64,000 bases of DNA from Streptomyces sp. HUAS YS2 (GCF_033343995.1 NZ_CP137573.1:5241001-5305000); one strand, 5' to 3'. Shown: positions 9,052 through 17,778, counted from the first letter of the stretch. The notes: a model not told the origin generated them from the letters alone. Program-made: numbers and translations.

Positions 9052-10476
9052 TCACCGGTACTCCGACAGTCTGCGGTTGATGCCCATGATCGCCCCCACA
9101 GCGCCGAGCACCGCCAGCACGCCCGCCCCGAGGGGGAGGCCGGTCAGCGCTCCCCGGCCGTCCGACGCGGACCGGGTGAACTCCGCCTGCTCGTGGTCGA
9201 GCGCCTTCTTCAGCGCCGCGTCGACCTGGTCGAAGGACTCGCCGGTGGACTCCTTCGCGCCGATCACCCGGACCAGCGCGCCCTCGTAGTCACCGGCGTT
9301 GTCCGTCGCCCGGGCGCCCGCGTGGCGCTGCTTCCACTCGGCGATCCGCTCCGCCGCATCCGAGACCGGGTCGCGCCCGGCGTCGTCGTCGGCGAGCTCC
9401 CGGGCCTGGGCGATCGCCGTGGTCAGCGCCTCCATGCCGGCCGTGTGCTCGGTCTCGTACTTGTCGTTCTTGCCGTCGTCGGTGAGCACCGCGCCACGGG
9501 CGACCAGGGTCAGGTTCTCGTTGGCGCGCGCCTTGAGGGAGTTGATCCTGGCCGTGGTCAGCACCTGCAGCGAGTCCTGGCCGTGCTCGCGGGCGTTGTT
9601 CAGCTCGGCGCGGGCGACCGTGTGCCCCACGACCAGCCACAGCAGGACGACCAGGGCGGCCGCGGTCGCCGCGAGCAGACCGTGGTTCAGCACCCGGTTC
9701 GTCCGCAGGTAGTTGCGGCGCTGGGCGGCGGCCAGGGCCGCCAGCGCGATCAGGCCGAGTGCGAGGGAGAGGTACGGCAGCGCCCGCGCGTCCTCGTCGT
9801 CCGCGTGCAGCCGGGCCGTCTCCGCCGCGTACAGCCGCTCGGCGGCCGGCAGCAGCTCCGTCGTCATCTGCTGGTTGGCGTACCGGAGATAGGCGCCGCC
9901 GAGCGGCAGGCCCTGGCGGTTCGCGGCCCGGGCGCGCTCGACCAGGCCGGTGTAGCGGGGGAGGTGCTCGCTCAGCGTGGCGATCTCGCGGGCCGACTCC
10001 ACCGAACCCTCGGTGTTCGCGGCGGCCTTGACCAGCAGCCGGGACGCGGTGGTGATGTCGTCCGTGTACCGCTGGTGGACGCCGGCGGGCTCCTGCGCGC
10101 CGGCCAGGAAGCCGCTGGCGGCGGCGGTGTCGGCGTCGGCGAGGGAACGGTAGATGCTCGCGGCGTCCGCGCTCAGCGGCTGGCTGCGGCTCACCACGTC
10201 GTCCGCGGAGGAGGCGCGGTCGGAGATCTCGAGGGCGGTCACGGCGCCGAACGCGACCACGAGAGCGGCCAGTACGGCGCCGATGATCTGCAGCCGGCCG
10301 GGCTCGGTGGTGGCGGCGCGGCGCAGGCGCTCGCGGCCCTCGGCCCAGACCCCGCTCGCGCGGTGCGGGCCCTCGGGCGCGGGGCGCTGCGCGGGCACGG
10401 CGCCGAGGACGACCGTCCCGGGCGAGGGCGCCTGCGGCGGTGCCGGCGCGGGATGCGCGTTCGGCGGGTATGTCAC
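9052..10476 (-). CDS. glnX: GlnX-like four-helix membrane sensor
   Basis: A 474-residue membrane protein. A Pro-rich cytoplasmic N-terminus (1-55) precedes four hydrophobic helices near 64-84, 233-250, 262-284 and 445-465, with two extracytoplasmic helical loops between helices 1-2 and 3-4. This topology and the position before glnH and pknG match mycobacterial GlnX, which relays the state of GlnH to PknG. The first gene of the operon: GTG 10476 has GGGGGAGG upstream, and a 359-base gap separates it from csnK. The loops look like four-helix bundle sensors seen in chemoreceptors. Direct similarity to GlnX is by topology and context more than by motif, so the name is an inference. Confidence 0.85.
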   Translation of the reverse strand: MTYPPNAHPAPAPPQAPSPGTVVLGAVPAQRPAPEGPHRASGVWAEGRERLRRAATTEPGRLQIIGAVLAALVVAFGAVTALEISDRASSADDVVSRSQPLSADAASIYRSLADADTAAASGFLAGAQEPAGVHQRYTDDITTASRLLVKAAANTEGSVESAREIATLSEHLPRYTGLVERARAANRQGLPLGGAYLRYANQQMTTELLPAAERLYAAETARLHADDEDARALPYLSLALGLIALAALAAAQRRNYLRTNRVLNHGLLAATAAALVVLLWLVVGHTVARAELNNAREHGQDSLQVLTTARINSLKARANENLTLVARGAVLTDDGKNDKYETEHTAGMEALTTAIAQARELADDDAGRDPVSDAAERIAEWKQRHAGARATDNAGDYEGALVRVIGAKESTGESFDQVDAALKKALDHEQAEFTRSASDGRGALTGLPLGAGVLAVLGAVGAIMGINRRLSEYR

Positions 10477-10680
10477 GTGACCTCCCCCTCGGTCGCCGAC
10501 GTCGGACCGTCCTCCCGTCGGTTCGGGGGACGACTACCCGGCCAGCAGTATGGCCGGAGCGGCCGACACGCACACCGGGAATGACTCGATCTTGTCGCCA
10601 TCGTGCCCCACGCCCCCACCCGTCCCGTTGCCCACCCCCGCCACAACCTGGGCCGAACAGCGACCCGTCCGCACGTGAAA

Positions 10681-10732
10681 CGCCCCCCGAGGGAACACGA
10701 CCGGCGGCCGGATTCGGTTCCCTCGGGGGGCG
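10681..10732 (-). terminator. Intrinsic terminator of the csn operon
   Basis: Perfect 16-base arms at 10681-10696 and 10717-10732 with a 20-base loop. Read on the minus strand the stem is followed by TTTCACG. It lies about 100 bases after the csnK stop. The 359-base stretch from 10477 to 10835 holds this hairpin, the G-run repeat and the glnX promoter region, and I see no gene in it. Confidence 0.75.
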
Positions 10733-10750
10733 CACGGAATCGAGAACGCT

Positions 10751-10816
10751 CCCCCGGCGCCCCCGGCGGCCCCCGGCGCCCCCGGCGGCCCCCGGCGCCC
10801 CCGGCGGCCCCCGGCG
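10751..10816. repeat. 19-base tandem repeat, seven G runs on the minus strand
   Basis: Alternating 9- and 10-base units (CCCCCGGCG, CCCCCGGCGG) make three and a half copies of a 19-base unit. On the minus strand each unit gives GGGGG, so the csnK 3' untranslated RNA would carry seven G5 runs in 66 bases, enough for G-quadruplex structures. It starts 20 bases after the csnK stop codon. Confidence 0.85.
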
Positions 10817-10835
10817 CCGCCGGGGGGCCGCGCTC

Positions 10836-11822
10836 CTAGGCCGCTGCGTACCGCTTTCGCAGGCGGGTTGCCGCCGTAGCGTCCGCGTTCACTCGGTCCA
10901 GGCCCAGGAGGGCCGCGCCGAGGACCGGAGGGGCCGAGACCACGCGGAGTTCCGCCTTCGGGGCCCTCGTCGCGAGGAGTTCGGTGATGCGGGTGTCCAG
11001 GACCGGGTGCCGCGCGGCCAGGACGCTGCCGCCGAGGACCACCGGGGCCTCCTCGGCGAGCAGGCCGAGCCGTGCCAGCGCGACCGTCGACATGGCGACG
11101 ACCTCCTCGGCGAGCCGGTGGACCAGTGACCGCGCCACCGCGTCCCCGGCCGCCGAGACCGCGAACAGCACCGGCGTCATCTCGTGCCGCCGCCCGCTCG
11201 GTATCAGGCCCAGGTGCAGCGCCTCGATCAGCGCGTACATCGTCGGCAGCCCGAAGTGCGCGGGCAGCGCGCGGGCCAGCTCGGTGGGCTCGCCCCGGCC
11301 GTCCTCCGCCCGCGCGGCGAACCACATCGCCTCCTCAGCGAGGCCGCCCCCGCCGCCCCAGTCCCCGGAGATCCGCCCGATCGCGGGGAACCGGGCGGTC
11401 CGGCCGTCCGGCAGCATCCCCACGCAGTTGATCCCCGCCCCGCACACCACCGCGACGCCGCGCGGCTCGTCCACCCCGGCCCGCAGGATCGCGAAGGTGT
11501 CGTTGCGCACCTCCGTCGTACCGGCCCAGCCGCGCCGCTCCAGCGCGGTCGTCAACTCGGCCTCCTCGACCGGCAGATCCGCGTTGGCCAGGCAGGCCGA
11601 GACATGCTCGGCGTACGGCGGTGCGTCGAGCCCCGCCGCCCCGGCCGCCTCGGCGACCGCCGCGCCCAGTACGTCCACGGCCGCCTCGACCCCCACCAGC
11701 GGCGGCTGGAACCCCCCGCCGCGCGCCGTCCCGAGGACCGACCCGTCCGCGCCGACCAGCGCCACGTCCGTCTTGCTGTTCCCCGCGTCGATCGCCAGCA
11801 CGGCGACCTGCCCCCCGCTCAC
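10836..11822 (-). CDS. csnK: Amino-sugar kinase of the csn operon (BadF/BadG-type ATPase fold)
   Basis: A 328-residue member of the N-acetylglucosamine kinase/BadF ATPase superfamily. The phosphate-1 motif DAGNSKTDVALVGADG is at the N-terminus, with CGAGINCVG and GRISGDWGGGGG in the middle and VVLGGSVLA near the C-terminus. It would phosphorylate glucosamine or a short glucosamine oligomer after import, in the cytoplasm. The GTG start at 11822 overlaps the stop of the GH4 gene by four bases (GTGA); the longer frame reaching 13769 is a shadow. The order kinase, GH4 enzyme, two permeases, binding protein, ROK regulator matches the csnR-K operon known from S. coelicolor. The exact substrate is inferred from that operon. 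Confidence 0.88.
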   Translation of the reverse strand: MSGGQVAVLAIDAGNSKTDVALVGADGSVLGTARGGGFQPPLVGVEAAVDVLGAAVAEAAGAAGLDAPPYAEHVSACLANADLPVEEAELTTALERRGWAGTTEVRNDTFAILRAGVDEPRGVAVVCGAGINCVGMLPDGRTARFPAIGRISGDWGGGGGLAEEAMWFAARAEDGRGEPTELARALPAHFGLPTMYALIEALHLGLIPSGRRHEMTPVLFAVSAAGDAVARSLVHRLAEEVVAMSTVALARLGLLAEEAPVVLGGSVLAARHPVLDTRITELLATRAPKAELRVVSAPPVLGAALLGLDRVNADATAATRLRKRYAAA

Positions 11823-13084
11823 GCCCACGCCAGGTGCTCCCGGTTGTGCGCGATCAGCCGGTCGGTGAGCCCCTCGGCGTACTCGTACTGCCCTACCAGC
11901 GGGTGCGCGAGCAGCGCCTTGAAAACCCGCTCCCGGCCGCCGCGCAGCGCCGCATCCAGGGCCAGGTCCTCGTACGCGGTCACGTGCGCGACCAGCCCCG
12001 CGTACAGCGGGTCCAGCCGCGGCACCGGCAGCGGCGTCGCGCCCTTCGCGCCGACCGCGGCCTGCACCTCGATCACCGCGTCGTCCGGCAGGAACGGCAG
12101 CGTGCCGTTGTTGTACGTGTTCACCACCTGGTACGGCGACCCCCCGCCGCCCAGCAGCGACGCCGCCAGGTCCACGGCCGCCTCCGAATAGAACGCCCCG
12201 CCGCGCTTGGCGAGCAGCGCCGGCTTCTCGTCGAGCGCCGGGTCCCCGTACATGGCCAGCAGCTCCCGCTCCATCGCCGCGACCTCGGCGGCCCGCGACG
12301 GCTTGCGGCCCAGCTCCCGCACCACCTCGTCGTGCAGGTAGAAGTACCGCAGGTAGTACGAGGGGACGACGCCGAGCCGGTCGACCAGCTCGCGCGGCAT
12401 CCGCAGGTCCGCGGCGACCGCCTCGCCGTGCTCGGCGAGCAGCCGGGGCAGTACGTCCTCGCCCTCCGGACCGCCGAGCCGCACCGCGGTCTCCCAGGTC
12501 AGGTGGTTGAGCCCGACGTGGTCGAGGTGCACCTCGGACGGCGCGACGTCGAGCAGCGCCGCGAACTTCCGCTGGAATCCGATGGCGACGTTGCACAGCC
12601 CGACGGCCTTGTGCCCGGCCCGCAGCAGCGCCCGCGTCACGATCCCGACCGGGTTGGTGAAGTCGATGATCCAGGCGTTCGGGTTGGCCCGCCGGACCCG
12701 TTCGGCGATGTCCAGGACGACCGGCACGGTCCGCAGCGCCTTGGCGAGGCCGCCCGCGCCGGTGGTCTCCTGCCCGACGCAGCCGCACTCCAGCGGCCAG
12801 GTCTCGTCCTGCTCGCGGGCCGCCTGTCCGCCGACGCGCAGCTGGAGCAGGACGGCGTCCGCGCCGTCCACGCCGGCGTCGAGGTCGGAGGTGGTGACGA
12901 TCCGCCCGTCGTGGCCCTGCCGGGCGAAGATCCGCCGGGCGAGCCCGCCGACCAGGTCGAGCCGCTCGGCGGCCGGGTCCACGAGGACGAGTTCGGTGAT
13001 GGGCAGGGTGTCGCGCAGCCGCGCGAATCCGTCGATCAGTTCGGGGGTGTAGGTGGAGCCGCCCCCCACGACAGCCAGCTTCAT
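11819..13084 (-). CDS. csnH: GH4-family 6-phospho-beta-glycosidase
   Basis: A 421-residue NAD- and metal-dependent glycosidase of family GH4. The dinucleotide site VGGGSTYTPELIDG is at residues 6-19. The metal ligands are visible: the Cys in GLCNVAIG and the His in GLNHLTW; FTNPVGIVTRA and QVVNTYNNG are typical of 6-phospho-beta-glucosidases. The family works by oxidation, elimination, addition and reduction at the sugar ring and splits phosphorylated di- or oligosaccharides. In this operon the substrate is probably a phosphorylated glucosamine oligomer. ATG 13084 lies 9 bases after the permease stop, and the stop overlaps csnK. Length is typical for the family. Confidence 0.9.
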   Translation of the reverse strand: MKLAVVGGGSTYTPELIDGFARLRDTLPITELVLVDPAAERLDLVGGLARRIFARQGHDGRIVTTSDLDAGVDGADAVLLQLRVGGQAAREQDETWPLECGCVGQETTGAGGLAKALRTVPVVLDIAERVRRANPNAWIIDFTNPVGIVTRALLRAGHKAVGLCNVAIGFQRKFAALLDVAPSEVHLDHVGLNHLTWETAVRLGGPEGEDVLPRLLAEHGEAVAADLRMPRELVDRLGVVPSYYLRYFYLHDEVVRELGRKPSRAAEVAAMERELLAMYGDPALDEKPALLAKRGGAFYSEAAVDLAASLLGGGGSPYQVVNTYNNGTLPFLPDDAVIEVQAAVGAKGATPLPVPRLDPLYAGLVAHVTAYEDLALDAALRGGRERVFKALLAHPLVGQYEYAEGLTDRLIAHNREHLAWA

Positions 13085-13093
13085 TGTCTTCTG

Positions 13094-14002
13094 TCAGCCC
13101 TTCACTCCGGTGAGTGTGACTCCCTCGACGAACGCCTTCTGGGCGAAGAAGAACACGAGGATCACAGGGGCCATGACCAGTACGGTCGCGGCCATGGTCA
13201 GGTTCCAGTCGGTGTGGTGCGCGCCCTTGAAGGACTCCAGGCCGTAACTCAGCGTCCAGGCGCCCGGGTTCTCGGAGGCGTAGATCTGCGGCCCGAAGTA
13301 GTCGTTCCAGCAGCAGAAGAACTGGAAGAGCGCGATGGCGGCGATGCCCGGTCTGGCCATCGGCAGCACGACCTTGAGCAGCGTGCGGAACTCGCCGCAG
13401 CCGTCGATCCGGGCCGCCTCGATGTACTCGTCGGGGATGGTCAGCAGGAACTGCCGCAGCAGGAAGATGGAGAACGCGTCGCCGAACGCCATCGGGATGA
13501 TCAGCGGCCACAGCGACCCGGACAGGTCCATCTGCTTCGCCCAGAACAGGTACATCGGGATGATGACCACCTGCGGCGGCAGCATCATCATCGAGATGAC
13601 CAGCATCAGCGCGAGCCGCTGCCCGCGGAAGCGGAACTTGGCCAGCGCGTACGCGACGGGCACGGACGAGAGCACGGTCAGGACGGTGCCCAGACCGGCG
13701 TACAGCAGGGTGTTGCGCCACCAGGTGAGGAAGCCCGGAGTGTCCAGGACCCGCGTGTAGTTGCCCCACTCCCAGGTGTCCGGGACGAGGTCCCGGGTGA
13801 GTGCCTGCTGGTCGCTCATCAACGAGGTCAGGAACACGAACACGAACGGCAGCACGAAGAACAGTGCGACCGCGACGCCGAGCGCGTGCACGGCGATCCA
13901 GTGGAGCAGCGCCTTGCGGCGGGCGGTACGGCCGGCGGCAGCGCCGCCGCCGGCCGGGGCCGGGGCGCTCGGCCGGTCGATGCGGTCGATCACAGTGGTC
14001 AT
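13094..14002 (-). CDS. csnG: Sugar ABC transporter permease, MalG type
   Basis: A 302-residue inner membrane protein with six predicted helices, the first at about residues 35-58. The cytoplasmic EAA loop YIEAARIDGCG...LPMARPG, which contacts the ATPase, is present at about 190-215. ATG 14002 has AGGTGA eight bases upstream and lies four bases after the stop of the partner permease; GTG 14014, overlapping that stop, is the alternative. Together with CsnF and the lipoprotein CsnE it forms an importer for chitosan-derived glucosamine oligosaccharides. No ATPase gene is in the operon; Streptomyces sugar importers of this class use the shared ATPase MsiK encoded elsewhere. Confidence 0.9.
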   Translation of the reverse strand: MTTVIDRIDRPSAPAPAGGGAAAGRTARRKALLHWIAVHALGVAVALFFVLPFVFVFLTSLMSDQQALTRDLVPDTWEWGNYTRVLDTPGFLTWWRNTLLYAGLGTVLTVLSSVPVAYALAKFRFRGQRLALMLVISMMMLPPQVVIIPMYLFWAKQMDLSGSLWPLIIPMAFGDAFSIFLLRQFLLTIPDEYIEAARIDGCGEFRTLLKVVLPMARPGIAAIALFQFFCCWNDYFGPQIYASENPGAWTLSYGLESFKGAHHTDWNLTMAATVLVMAPVILVFFFAQKAFVEGVTLTGVKG

Positions 14003-14006
14003 GGCG

Positions 14007-14975
14007 TCAGTCACCTGCCGGGACGAGGCCGCCGCGGCGCCGCATCAGCAGCGCGGTGAAGGCCATCGCGAGGGCGAACAGAACGAGGGCGATCACGCAC
14101 GCCGAGCCGTAGTCGAAGCGCTGGAAACCCAGGTTGTAGACGAGCTGGGGCAGGGTCAGGGTCGACTTCTCGGGGTAGCCCGGCTCGAACTGCTGGCCGC
14201 TGTTGCCGATGATGCCGGATGCGACTTTCCCGGCCACCAGGGGCTGGGTGTAGTACTGCATGGTCTGGATGACCCCGGTGACCACGGCGAACATCACGAT
14301 CGGGGAGATGTTCGGCAGGGTCACGTAGCGGAACCGCTGCCACGGCGAGGCGCCGTCCAGCTCCGCCGCCTCGTACTGCTCCTTCGGTACGTCGAGCAGC
14401 GCGGCCATGAAGATCACCATCAGGTCGCCGACGCCCCAGACCGCGAGCGCGGTCAGCGCGGGCTTGGACCACGTCGGGTCCATGAACCAGCCGGGGGCCG
14501 GGATGCCGACGTCGGCCAGGACCGAGTTGACCGGACCCGTACCGGGGTTGAGCAGGAAGACGAAGGCGAGCGTCGCCGCGACCGGCGGGGCGAGGTAGGG
14601 CAGGTAGAACAGGGTGCGGAAGACGCCCGCCCCCGTCCTGATCTTCGTGATCAGGAGCCCGACGCCGAGGCCGAAGACGACCCGGCAGGCCACCATGACG
14701 ACGACCAGCCACAGCGTGTTGCGCATCGCCGGCCAGAACGCCGGATAGTCGGTGAAGACGTAGCTCCAGTTCTCCAGCCCGTTGAAGACCGGCGCCTGGA
14801 AGCCGTCGTACTCCATGAACGAGAAGTACACGGTGGACACGAGCGGGTAGGCGAAGAAGACGGTGAAGCCCACCAGCCAGGGCGACATGAAGGCCGCGGT
14901 CCGCAGTGCCGATTTTCTGCGCTTCGCGGCAAGGGCCGACCTCCGGCGCTTCGACCGCATGGTGTGGGTGGTCAT
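14007..14975 (-). CDS. csnF: Sugar ABC transporter permease, MalF type
   Basis: A 322-residue permease with six predicted helices beginning at about residue 33 (SPWLVGFTVFFAYPL). The EAA loop YEAAELDGASPWQRF...LPNISP is at about 205-230. ATG 14975, beginning MTTHTMRSKRRR, gives a normal length; the upstream ATG-less extension to 15038 overlaps the binding-protein gene and is rejected. It begins seven bases after the csnE stop and ends four bases before csnG. It pairs with CsnG to form the membrane channel of the oligosaccharide importer. There is no strong ribosome binding site, which suggests coupling to csnE translation. Confidence 0.9.
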   Translation of the reverse strand: MTTHTMRSKRRRSALAAKRRKSALRTAAFMSPWLVGFTVFFAYPLVSTVYFSFMEYDGFQAPVFNGLENWSYVFTDYPAFWPAMRNTLWLVVVMVACRVVFGLGVGLLITKIRTGAGVFRTLFYLPYLAPPVAATLAFVFLLNPGTGPVNSVLADVGIPAPGWFMDPTWSKPALTALAVWGVGDLMVIFMAALLDVPKEQYEAAELDGASPWQRFRYVTLPNISPIVMFAVVTGVIQTMQYYTQPLVAGKVASGIIGNSGQQFEPGYPEKSTLTLPQLVYNLGFQRFDYGSACVIALVLFALAMAFTALLMRRRGGLVPAGD

Positions 14976-14982
14976 CGCGGTG

Positions 14983-16341
14983 CTACTTGGCCTTCTCGAT
15001 GTCCGTGTCGATCTGTCGCGCGGTCCGTTCCAGACCACCCTTCAGGTCGGTTTCCTTCCCGGACTCGTACAGATAGCCGAACTCCTGCAGCGTCACCTGG
15101 TACACGCCGCCGTTGACGGAGGCCGGGGTGGTGTTGGACTTCGCGTGCCGCGCGATGTCGAGGAAGGTCTTGAAGCGCGGGTCGAGCTTCAGCTCGGGCG
15201 AGGTCAGGGCCTCGTTGGTGGAGGGCACGTTGCGCAGCTCGTTGGCGAAGTTGACCACCGCGTCGGTGTCGGTGGTCATGTACTTCACCAGCTCCCAGGC
15301 GGCGTTCTGCTTCTTGCTGGTGGCGGCGATGCCGACGATCGTGCCGGACAGGTAGCCCTTGCCGTACTCGTCGCGCTGGTCGTCGGCGACGGGCAGCGGG
15401 GCCACGCCTATCTCGAAGGGGAGCTTGGCGTCCATGGCCATGCCGAGGCGCCACTCGCCGTCCAGCTGCATGGCGACCTGGCCGGTGTGGAAGGGGTGCT
15501 TGGCGCCCCACTCGTCGCCGAAGGTGTTGCGGTACTTCTCCAGCTTCGCGAACCCGCCGAGCTTGTTCACCAGGTTCTTCTGCCAGGTGAACATGTTCGC
15601 GAAGGCCGGGTCCTTGGCGATGTTCGACTTGCCGGCCGCGTCGAAGTAGGTGGGGCCCCACTGGGCGACGAGGTGGCCGGGGGTGGACTCGTAGCCGTGG
15701 AAGACCGGCATGAAGCCGAGCCGCTCGTACGAGTCGCCCTTCGCCTTGGTCAGCTTGACGGCGGCGGCGTCGAACTCGCTCCAGGTCTCCGGCGGTTCGG
15801 TGATGCCGGCGGCCTCGAAGGCGTCCTTGTTGTAGTAGAGCCCGTAGGCGTCGCCGAGGAGCGGGAGGCTGCAGCGCCTGCCCTCGAACTGGGTGTAGTC
15901 GAGACGGGACTTGGCGAAGGTCTTCTCGAGGTCGATCTTCGACTTGTCGAGGAACGGCTTCAGGTCGGCGAACGCGCCGGAGGAGCAGAACTTGCCGACG
16001 TTGTCGGTGGTGAAGGACGACACCACGTCGGGGGCGTTGGAGCCACCGGCCCGCAGGGCCTGCTGGATCTTGTCGTCGGTGATGTTCGAGACGACCTTCA
16101 CCTTGATGTTCGGGTGGTCCGCCTCGAACCGCTTCACGTTGTCGTTCACGGCCTTCACCTCGGACGGGGCGGACCAGCCGTGCCAGAAGGTGATTGTGGC
16201 CTTCGCCTTCGGGTCGTCGCCGGTGCCGCCGGCGGACTGGCCGGTACAGGCCGAGGCGAGCAGGGCGAGGGACGCGGCGGACGCGAGGGCGAGCGCCGCA
16301 CGGCGGGCGCGGCGCGGGCGTTCGGGCAGGCGTACGGGCAT
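14983..16341 (-). CDS. csnE: Sugar-binding lipoprotein of ABC importer
   Basis: A 452-residue family-1 solute-binding protein. The N-terminus has a twin-arginine-like basic stretch, a hydrophobic core and a lipobox (LLASAC, Cys at about residue 32). The mature protein shows ITFWHGWS, GSNAPDVV, GLYYNKDAFEAAGI and MQLDGEWRLG, typical of oligosaccharide binders. ATG 16341 has AGGGAG upstream. It captures glucosamine oligomers outside the membrane and passes them to CsnF/CsnG. It follows the regulator gene csnR by 48 bases. In S. coelicolor the corresponding operon is induced by chitosan oligomers and repressed by CsnR; here this is inferred from the operator upstream of csnR. Confidence 0.9.
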   Translation of the reverse strand: MPVRLPERPRRARRAALALASAASLALLASACTGQSAGGTGDDPKAKATITFWHGWSAPSEVKAVNDNVKRFEADHPNIKVKVVSNITDDKIQQALRAGGSNAPDVVSSFTTDNVGKFCSSGAFADLKPFLDKSKIDLEKTFAKSRLDYTQFEGRRCSLPLLGDAYGLYYNKDAFEAAGITEPPETWSEFDAAAVKLTKAKGDSYERLGFMPVFHGYESTPGHLVAQWGPTYFDAAGKSNIAKDPAFANMFTWQKNLVNKLGGFAKLEKYRNTFGDEWGAKHPFHTGQVAMQLDGEWRLGMAMDAKLPFEIGVAPLPVADDQRDEYGKGYLSGTIVGIAATSKKQNAAWELVKYMTTDTDAVVNFANELRNVPSTNEALTSPELKLDPRFKTFLDIARHAKSNTTPASVNGGVYQVTLQEFGYLYESGKETDLKGGLERTARQIDTDIEKAK

Positions 16342-16389
16342 GGCGAAGGCTCCCTTGGGGGTGGAGGGCGGCGAGAGGGGGGCGGTGGA

Positions 16390-17604
16390 TCAGCGAGAGG
16401 TGTCGAAGACGTCGTCGCGCGTGGAGGCGAGGGCGCTCTCCAGCGCGCCGCGCAGGACGGGTCGCCGGGGCACGGCGGAGAGGACGAGCGTCGGCCGGGC
16501 GGCGGCGAGCTCGGTCAGCTCGGCCTGGACGCGGGCGCGCAGGGGTTCGCCGCCGGGGACGACGGCCTCGCCCGCGAGCACGACGAGTTCGGGGTCGAGG
16601 ACGGCGACGAGGGAGGCGAGTCCGGTGGCGAGCCGTTCCGCGTACCGGTCGAGGAGTTGGGCGTACAGCGGGTCGGAGCCGTGCTCCTCGGAGGCCGTGG
16701 CGAGCAGCGCCGCGGTGGTGGTCACGTACGGCTGTTCCGGGGTGTCGATGCCGATGGCGCGGGCGATCCGGGGGACGGACTGGACGCCGGCGAGCTCCTG
16801 GAAGCCGCCGCTGTTGGCCTTGGTGACGCCGCGGACGAGCGGGGTGCCGGGCACCGGAAGGAAGCCGACCTCGCCGGCGCCGCCGGTGAAGCCTCGGTGC
16901 AGCCGGCCGCCGAGCACGAGGGCGGCGCCCATGCCCTCCTGGTTCCAGAGGAGGACGAAGTCCTGGTGCCCGCGGGCGGCGCCGAGGCGCTGCTCGGCGA
17001 CGGCGACGAGGTTGACGTCGTTCTCGTACTCGAACGGCATCGGCAGGGCCGCGGCGAGTTCGTCGAGGAGGGTGGGGGAGTGCCAGCCGGGCAGGTGGGA
17101 GGCGTACCGCAGTCGTCCGGTGGCCGGGTCGAAGGCCCCGGGCGTCCCGATGACGAGCCGCCGGACGTCGCCGAGCGCGATCCCGGCGTCCTTGACGGCC
17201 CCGTCGAGCGCGGTCCGCACCTGCCCGACGACGTCGTGGCGGTCGCGCCCGGGTGTGGGCAGCTCGTACTCGCCGACGACCTCGCCGGTGATGTCGGCGA
17301 CGGCGGCGAGGATCCGGTACGGATTGACGTCGAGCCCGGCGGCGTACCCGGCGCGCGGGTCGAGCGCGTACAGCTGGGCGCTGGGCCCCGGCCGACCGGC
17401 GGTCGTCCCGGTGGCGACGACGAGCCCGGCGGCCTCGAGCCGCGCGAGCAGCTGCGAGGCGGTGGGCTTGGACAGCCCGGTCAGCTTCCCGATCCGCGTC
17501 CGCGACAGCGTCCCGTGCTCCAGCAGCAGGTCGAGCGCGGCCCGGTCGTTCATGGCCCGCAGCACCCGCGGAGTCCCGGGTGTTCCCGGAGTGGTCCCGG
17601 CCAT
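16390..17604 (-). CDS. csnR: ROK-family transcriptional repressor
   Basis: A 404-residue repressor. A winged helix-turn-helix (LSRTRIGKLTGLSKPTASQLLARLEAAGLV, about residues 33-63) precedes a ROK sugar-kinase-like effector domain with VIGTPGAFDP, NDVNLVAVAEQ and GGAGEVGFLPV. The usual ROK zinc motif CxCGxxGCxE is not visible, as in a subset of ROK repressors. ATG 17604 is chosen; GTG 17634 is possible. It heads the csn operon, and a palindrome identical to the published CsnR box core (AGGAAAGTTTCCT) lies 34-48 bases upstream of the start, so it probably represses itself and the transporter until glucosamine oligomers bind. Confidence 0.87.
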   Translation of the reverse strand: MAGTTPGTPGTPRVLRAMNDRAALDLLLEHGTLSRTRIGKLTGLSKPTASQLLARLEAAGLVVATGTTAGRPGPSAQLYALDPRAGYAAGLDVNPYRILAAVADITGEVVGEYELPTPGRDRHDVVGQVRTALDGAVKDAGIALGDVRRLVIGTPGAFDPATGRLRYASHLPGWHSPTLLDELAAALPMPFEYENDVNLVAVAEQRLGAARGHQDFVLLWNQEGMGAALVLGGRLHRGFTGGAGEVGFLPVPGTPLVRGVTKANSGGFQELAGVQSVPRIARAIGIDTPEQPYVTTTAALLATASEEHGSDPLYAQLLDRYAERLATGLASLVAVLDPELVVLAGEAVVPGGEPLRARVQAELTELAAARPTLVLSAVPRRPVLRGALESALASTRDDVFDTSR

Positions 17605-17637
17605 GGCGCCTGCACCCGCCCTTCGTTCCCGCACTGT

Positions 17638-17652
17638 TAGGAAACTTTCCTA
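17638..17652. promoter_or_regulatory. CsnR operator
   Basis: TAGGAAACTTTCCTA is a 15-base odd palindrome. Its reverse strand contains AGGAAAGTTTCCT, the operator bound by CsnR in Streptomyces lividans. It sits 34-48 bases before the csnR ATG, where it would overlap the promoter of the whole csn operon. Confidence 0.8.
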
Positions 17653-17778
17653 TTCGGTTGCCAGGAAGCTAAGGCGCCCCCCACACCCCCGTCAAGACAC
17701 CGGAACCCCCGCCACCCCCGAGGCAACCAAAGCGTTACCTACGGGGGCGCCGGGGGTCCGGCACCCGTGAGCGGGGTG

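Noticed and set aside
10472..10481. GTCACGTGAC palindrome over the glnX start codon
   Set aside because: Ten bases only, partly coding, and explained by the GTG start and binding site region.
10751..10816. Regular repeats that could suggest a CRISPR array
   Set aside because: Units are 9-10 bases with no unique spacers; it is a simple tandem repeat.
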